Below, piece by piece: positions 57,600 through 64,000 of a DNA stretch of 64,000 nucleotides. The stretch's first letter is position 1; each line of letters begins with the position of its first letter. The translations under genes were made by a program, and so were the position numbers. The stretch spans positions 18,961,535 to 19,025,534 of the forward strand of contig CM055897.1 in assembly GCA_029582155.1 (NCBI GenBank), in the 5' to 3' direction. This DNA is from Panopea generosa. Its lineage: Eukaryota > Mollusca > Bivalvia > Adapedonta > Hiatellidae. Below the pieces are notes generated by a model. It did no database searches, was not told the origin of the DNA, and saw only the letters and a program-made list of their open reading frames with translations.

Positions 57600-59560
57600 A
57601 ACCTCTGCCACGAGCTCATTCCTTGACTGAATTTAATAATTTAAGTACTATTCGGCAGGTATTGATTAGCTAGCGATTATTTTTAATCCCGATATCGTGC
57701 CGCAAGGGTAGCCAGCGGGTTTCGAACCTGGCTCATTTTAAGGCACGTGCAGGCATGTGTGGGGCAGGTGCATCGGGTCCATGTTCATAAATGTTGTGTA
57801 TTTAATGATTCTAAGCAACTTTTATTCTTCAACAAATAAGCTATCTATCTCCGTTTTTTTGGGAAATACGTCCCGTGCCAACACGTGCCGGACTCCGCTT
57901 CCAACTGCTTGAACCCCTCCTGAGAGCTCATTCCTTGTCAGAATTTAATTATTTTAGAGCCATTCGTCAGATATTGACTATATGTTGAGCAAGCGACTTT
58001 ATTTATTCCCCATACTTGGCCGCTAGGGATCGCTAGGCTTCGAACCTGGGTCAAGTTGCATCACGTGCACGACATATTTGAGGCACGTGCAATAGGTTCA
58101 TGTTCAAACAAGTTATGTATTTTTTAATTCGAAGCAACTTTTGTTCTTCAACAAATAAGCAATTTCTCTCCGTTTTTCTGAAATGTGTCTCGTACCAACA
58201 CGTGCAATTCAACAATTATGTCAAATTTAGGTGTCATGTTCAAACCCCTGCTCAGAGGCGATTTCTTGTCAAAATTTTATGATCTTGGTGTTTTTCGACA
58301 GGTATGAGATAGCTCCTAAGGTTGTCGTATTTAATTGGCCAGAATGCGCTGGTTCATAGTCATTCCTTGGCCTAGAACTTATGTAGTCACCCTGGCATGT
58401 GCGTCATTCTGAGAGCCACGTGCATTGGGTTCAGCTTTCTATATATTGTAGAGAATTTTATTCTGAGCAACTTTTGTTTTTAAACTTTATGGCTAACTCA
58501 AACCGTTTAGCCAGTAGAGCCATAATTCCGACTCACATATGGTCAGCCTGCGGGCCAAAAAGGGCTCGAACTTGAACCAAAAGGCTATTTCAGGTCCGAT
58601 TTTTTCGACTTTGGTATCATTAGAAAGGTATCGACAAGCCTGACAAAGTGGCGTCGAGTTTTTTTAGAAAATCTGAAACCCGTGCACGTGCACGTGGCAA
58701 AACTCGAAATAATAGACTTAGCAAAAAAAAAATATTGCCTTTATCTCGTCAAATAAAGGCCATTTTATTATTACTGTTTCTAAAAATAACTTATACTTTT
58801 TTATATAACTCGAGTCAAAAATTTGTAGCGCGGGCCAGAAAATGAGAGGCACGTGCATTCAGTTTATTTCCATATATGTTATAGATCTCGTCATTCTAAA
58901 CAACTTTTGTTCTCAGAGTATTAAGCTATCTGTCTCCGTTTAGTCAGAAACGCGTCACGTGCCAACACGTGCAATTCAACTAATTTGGGTGCCAGGTTCG
59001 AAACCCCCACCAAGAAGCCATTTCTTGTCGGAATTCGATGATCTTTTTGTTGTTCGACAGGTTTCGACAAGCTCTCATAGTTGCCGTAATTAATTGGCCA
59101 GAATGCGCTGGTTCAAGGTCACTTCTTGGCCTAAAACTAAGGTAGTCCCCCAGGCACGTGCGTCATTCTGAGAGCCACGTGCATTGGGTTCAGCTTCATA
59201 TATGTTGTAGAGAATTTAATTCTGAGCAACCTTTGACCTATGTGGCTAACTCAAACTGTTTATCCAGTATAACCTTAACCCCAACTCACATATGGTCAGA
59301 CAGCGGGCCAAAAAGGACTCGAACCTGAACCGAAAGGCCATTTCTGGTCCAATATTTTCGACTTGGGTATCATTGGAAAGGTCTGGGCGAGCCTGACAAA
59401 GTGACGTCAAGTTTTTTTAAGAAAATCTGAAACCCGTGCAGGTGCGCGTGCAAAACTCGAATAATAGACTTGGGTTAAAAAAAAATATATATTAGCAATC
59501 TCATCAAATAAAGGCCAATTTGTTCTTACCATTTCTAAAAACAGCTTGTACTAATATAAC
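57600..59560 (+). repeat. Nested tandem repeat dense in CACGTG
   Basis: 58320-58700 and 59090-59470 are near duplicates about 765 bp apart (aattggccagaatgcgctgg, gcgtcattctgagagccacg, gcattgggttcagctt). Half units recur at 57620-57870, 57910-58190 and 58860-58990. CACGTG occurs a dozen times or more, mostly as gcacgtgca. Open frames are short and repeat-borne. Confidence 0.75.
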
Positions 59561-60574
59561 TGAATTTTTACATGTCATTTTTGCCATTTTTGGCCATGTT
59601 CGAGCTTCCATAGAGCCCTTAGGACGCAACAAAAGGCTATAAATCCATATATTTTCTAAAATATCCATTCAAGTACTCATACATTACTTCCCTTTATCGG
59701 TGTCAACATTTGAAGTTATGATTATCAGGACTACACTTGATTTAAATTGCATTTTGTACATGATTTTAAACAAATATAATTATCAAGTAAATTTTAAATA
59801 TGATGTTTTCTAGAATTAAATTTGAATGAAATTTACCTGCATTTGAAATAAAGATAAAACAAGTTTACTTCAAAATTTACTAGAATCAACGTTGAATGAA
59901 ATTAACCTGCATTTGAAATAAACTTGACACAAGTTTACTTCAAATTTACCTCCACTTAAACTGGGATTAAATTTTACACATGAAATGACAGAAAATTTAA
60001 TTTCTAAGTAAATCCCATTTTTCATGTAGTGAATACGGTATCAGTGAGTATATACAGGCATATTATATTGGCAAAAAATGTTTTTAAGGCAATTTTTATT
60101 TTAAAAAGTCCTGATATACTCCCTTAAAAGCTGATTCAACTAGCGGAAAGAGGCCAACAGATGGCCACCATTAAACAATCAAATTACTCAAAGTACTAGT
60201 GGCTGGTGCATGTTTTTATAGGGAAATATTTATTGAAGGTTCACGAAGAAAGTATAATAAGGAAGAGTGTTTTTATTTTTTCCCTTTTTTACCAAATTAT
60301 TGAATTTATTTCTCACAATACAGCAACAACAAATGGTTGAACAATTTGTTTTCTAGGCACAAACACTCTTTTTGTCTAACAATTCAGTCTACAGTTATGA
60401 CATCATTTCAGATTGTGATATCTCTACTACAGTGAAAGTTTTGTCACAATGCATTTAAATATCAGTGTCTCTGGCGACTCAAAAACTGACCACAGAGGAC
60501 ATATCATGAGATGATTCTACACCCCAACTATCTTGACCATGTACTGTAGTCGGAGATCTTTTAAATTTAAAAAA

Positions 60575-63242
60575 AACAAGAGGCCCAAGAGGGTCTGTGG
60601 ACATCTACTGGTAAATAGTGGTTGTTGTTTTATGTAACAAATTCGACTAATCAGTTTTTGAAATTTCACAAAATCAACTCTTTTTGGGTCCCTCCGGCTC
60701 CTTATGGAATTTCAATCCTCTTTAATTAACAAAAATTATTTGCTAATTCTACACAATGGTTTAAATCTCAAATTCAAAATTGTTTTTGCAAAAATGCTGG
60801 AGAAAATGAAAGTTTTCTGTTCTCCAATTGAACTCCTACGTAAAACTCAAAGTCCCCATACAAAGCCCCTATCCATTCCAGCCCCTTGATGTGTACACAC
60901 TTCAAACCCCCTACTCATAGGGATAATGTTATATAAAATATAAACTGATTTGACTGACCAGTTGTTGAGAAAAAGCTTTTTGAAAATATTCTATTTTAAT
61001 CCTTTTGATATCCCACCTGGCCCCTTATGGAAATTAAATCCTGCTTATTGAACCACATTCTAGAAGAAGCTTCAGAACTCAAACTGAATAATAATTCTGC
61101 ACAAATGGATGAAAAAATGTAAATTTTCCGTTTTCCCATAGACTTCCTATGTAAAACTCAAAGTCCCCGAACAGGGCCCCTATAAATACTAACCCCTTGA
61201 TTTATACAATCTTCAAACCCCTATTCATACGGATAATTTATATCAAATATGAACTAATTTGACTGACCGGTTGTAGAGAAGATTGTTGAAAAATTTCAAA
61301 TTTAAGCCTTTTGTGACCCCACCTGGCCCCTTATGGAAATTTAATACTGCTTATTGAATCAAATCTTATTTGCTATGACTAGATGATGCTTCAGAACTCA
61401 AACTGAATAATAATTTTGCACTAATGGGTGAAAAATTGATAATTTTCCGTTTTCCCATTAAAACTCCAAGTCCCCTCTGTAACAAACTAACATTATATAT
61501 ATAGACTTATAGGCGGGTATACCAGGTAGTATACATGTAAATACCGATAACAGTAATTATAGTGAGTGAACTAAAATGTGCATGACAGCATGACAAAGAA
61601 CATACATTAGGCAGTGTAGATTTTAAAGTTGAAGTGGACAGATGTATAGGAAAATATTGGTAGATTGAAGTATGAAATGTTGAGACAAGAGGTGGCCGGT
61701 GAGTAAAGCATATTTATTAAGTAGTGACGTGCAATTTTGAAATACTGCTAATATATCAAATATTTGTCATTGTCCGTGTTAAGTATATATACATATTTGG
61801 GAAAATACTTAGAAATATCTTGATATATTATATTTCTTCTCCTCCTTTTTCGTGGTTGCATACTGACCAGCCGATACATGAGCATCTAAGATGTATATCG
61901 AAGACCACATATACAATATGTAAATAATGATGATATCCACATAGTCTGTATGATACACACAGATGAGAATACAATGCCAGTGATTCAGAAGCATAGTGGT
62001 GATACATAAGGGATGCATTAGTGATCATAGAAAGAACTGTTATAATCAAAAAGCCTAGTGATGGTGAATAGTGGATATACTTGTGATAATAGAATGAAAT
62101 GTTATTGTAGAGGAGCCTAGTGATGATGCATAGTGAATGCAGGTGTAGTTGTAATAAAAGGTATTACCTTGGAGAAACTTAATAATGATACATAGTGGAT
62201 ATGATGAAACATCAATATGTATGTATAACAAGAATCTTCATAGAAGAGAAGTTTAGTGACATAGATAGAAAGGGAAGCAGTGGCGTAGTGTTAAAATACA
62301 CGAATTAAAACAGTGAGGAAATGAGAAGATATGTATCAATGTTTTAGTACAAGTTTAATGACAAATGAATAACTGACTTTAGTTTCTTGATTATTTGTAA
62401 GAATGTATGTAAATTCAGTAATATCGTAATTAACTTATATCTATGTTGTTTCTTTCTTTCTTTATCTATTTAACTATCTCACTATCTTCTATATTTAATT
62501 ATATTAAAATAAACTTTAATTAATTGATAATCATTTGTCTGTTTATCTTTAATGGCTGCTCTAAACAAATTTGACAGATTTTACTTAAAATCGTCACACC
62601 CTCACAGAGCCCCTATGAATACTAGCTCCTTGATTCTTATCTTGATTTAAACCCCTTATCATAGTTATAATTTATGCCAAATATGAACAAATATGACTGA
62701 CTGATTCTTAAGAGAAAGATTTTTGAATTCCCAATTTTTACCCTTTTGGGGCCCTCCTAACCCATTCAGACAGTGGAATCCAGTCATTTTAACAAATCTG
62801 AATCTCCTTGACCAAACAATGCTTCTGTGAAAATAAAGGCATTATCAGTTCCATTTTTAATTTTTTTTATTAATGTGTATTATAATCACGTGTCCCCTAA
62901 TTGAGCCCTCGGGGCGGGGTCATTGTTAATCGCAGGGACACCATTTGAACAAATCTAATGGAACTTTTAGTTGGTGACCATTACTACATAAATATTTTCA
63001 CAATCAGTGTGGCGGTTCACGAGAAATTTTTTTAAGTTTTATACTATTTTAGTAACGGTGGCCAACTCGACATTTAAATAATAATAATAATAAAAAAATC
63101 TTCTGTATAATCTCCTATTCATGAGAAACATGCATGTTAAGTTTGAGTTCAACTGGCCTAGTGGTTTCAGTGAAAGTGCTGCTAACGGACGACGGACAAC
63201 GCGCCATCGCATAAGGCCTTCTGGCATTTGGCCAGTAGAGCT
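60575..63242 (+). mobile_element. Bivalve-type 'aagaggccca' repeat, copy 1, with a nested ~1.1 kb insertion
   Basis: Starts aacaagaggcccaagagggt and ends with a gacggacgacggacaacg-like stretch plus ggccagtagagctaac, where copy 2 begins. Inside are tandem units of about 310 bp marked by ccttatggaatttcaatcc (60700, 61023, 61330). The series stops near 61492 and resumes near 62590. Confidence 0.65.
61493..62590. mobile_element. Insertion within the bivalve-type repeat
   Basis: About 1.1 kb unlike the surrounding repeat. It breaks the series after aagtcccctctg and before the resumption at about tcacacc. It contains degenerate ~70-bp tandem units with agtgatgatgcatagtg (61930-62280) and a ctttctttctttatctattt stretch. 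No protein or TIR recognised. Confidence 0.45.
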
Positions 63243-64000
63243 AACAAGAGGCCCATGGGCCTTGACGGTCACCTGATTATCCTTGATGACATAAAGTTAT
63301 ATGAATCTGTTTTCCAACTTCTGTCCTTCGGGAATCGGCAAAAATTCAAACATGGATTTTGAATGTCATATCTGCATCAACAAATCATATCATTTTCTCT
63401 TATATAGATTTAGTAAAGTAGTACCCACCCCAAGGGTCAAACCGTGAGACCCAGGGGCATGAAATTCACAATTCTTATGACAGACTCATAGGCCTCATTA
63501 ATTATGCTTACAGTTTGTTTTCCAGTGCTTCCTATAATAATAATAAGATTTTTAAAGTTTACTTTGAATTTGACTGTTTTGGCCCTGGCCCAAGGTTAGG
63601 GGGTGGGTTGGGGGTATGGGGGCTCAATAATCAATAAAACATTAGCATTAACCGTCATGTTAGCAACAACAAATCACACCAAAAACCATTCAAATGAGTA
63701 TTCAGTCATATAAAATGACGGTTTTTGTCATTTTCTCTTATATAGATTTAGTAAAGTAGGCCGCACCCCCAGGGCCAAACCGTGAAACCCAGGGGCATGA
63801 AATTCACAATTTTTATAAAGGACCCATAGGCGTCCATAACCATGCTCACAATTCGTTTCTGGGTGCTTCCTATAATAAGAAGAAGATTTATGAAGTTTAC
63901 CTTGAATTTGACTGTTTTGGCCTCGCCCCTAAGACCTCATGGGGGTCGGTACCATGAAATTCACATAGGTATTAACCGTCATGTCAGCAACAACCAAAAA
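63243..64000 (+). mobile_element. Bivalve-type 'aagaggccca' repeat, copy 2, running off the window
   Basis: Starts aacaagaggcccatgggcct, head to tail after copy 1. It contains two tandem units of about 340 bp (63390 and 63728) marked by ttatatagatttagtaaagt, cccaggggcatgaaattcac and gaatttgactgttttggcc. Confidence 0.7.

Overview
This window looks like AT-rich animal nuclear DNA, most likely from a bivalve mollusc. The grounds are spliced exons with canonical GT-AG borders and long introns, tRNA-derived SINEs of the kind common in molluscs, an APE-type LINE, Mutator-like transposase remnants, Helentron/pearl-like elements carrying tandem arrays, and the 'aacaagaggcccatgggcc' repeat that is common in bivalves. 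Assignment to bivalves rests on remembered repeat styles. No species can be named.

Only one host gene is recognised with confidence. It is a plus-strand GNPTAB orthologue, the alpha/beta subunit precursor of the lysosomal-enzyme N-acetylglucosamine-1-phosphotransferase. Seven phase-consistent exons lie between 46964 and 54988 and encode Stealth conserved region 1, the following linker, and the start of conserved region 2. The 5' exons and the rest of the gene were not found here; the 3' part presumably lies beyond 64000. The first recognised exon carries an in-frame near-repeat of its Stealth CR1 core, and a decayed copy of the same exon start lies about 153 bp upstream.

Other coding signals are weaker. 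Two phase-compatible plus-strand exons (16218-16307, 18022-18160) belong to a gene I do not recognise, with two more isolated candidates at 11164-11251 and 32911-32969. Two clean minus-strand exons at 57198-57542 look like the 3' end of an unidentified gene that may be nested in a GNPTAB intron. A minus-strand exon at 1598-1712 may be the first coding exon of a DRAM/FRAG1-type membrane protein.

Layout: 1-4 kb holds interspersed and degenerate tandem repeats. 7-10.5 kb is a cluster of SINE copies. 13.2-15.15 kb is a satellite with a three-monomer higher-order repeat inside a Helentron/pearl-like element. 19.45-27.6 kb is a minus-strand LINE apparently interrupted by about 3.4 kb of other repeats. 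28.1-32.8 kb holds tandem arrays and the second copy of a 1.4-1.7 kb composite repeat. 34.0-35.6 and 45.0-46.1 kb are two arrays of one minisatellite family. 38.9-40.25 kb has a Mutator-like transposase remnant next to a short TIR element with coding-like cargo. 42.7-43.2 kb holds a zinc-knuckle ORF1 remnant. 47-55 kb is GNPTAB. 57.6-59.6 kb is a tandem repeat dense in CACGTG. 60.6-64 kb is a bivalve-type repeat in two head-to-tail copies.

Most open frames in the window are chance frames in AT-rich or microsatellite DNA and are not annotated.
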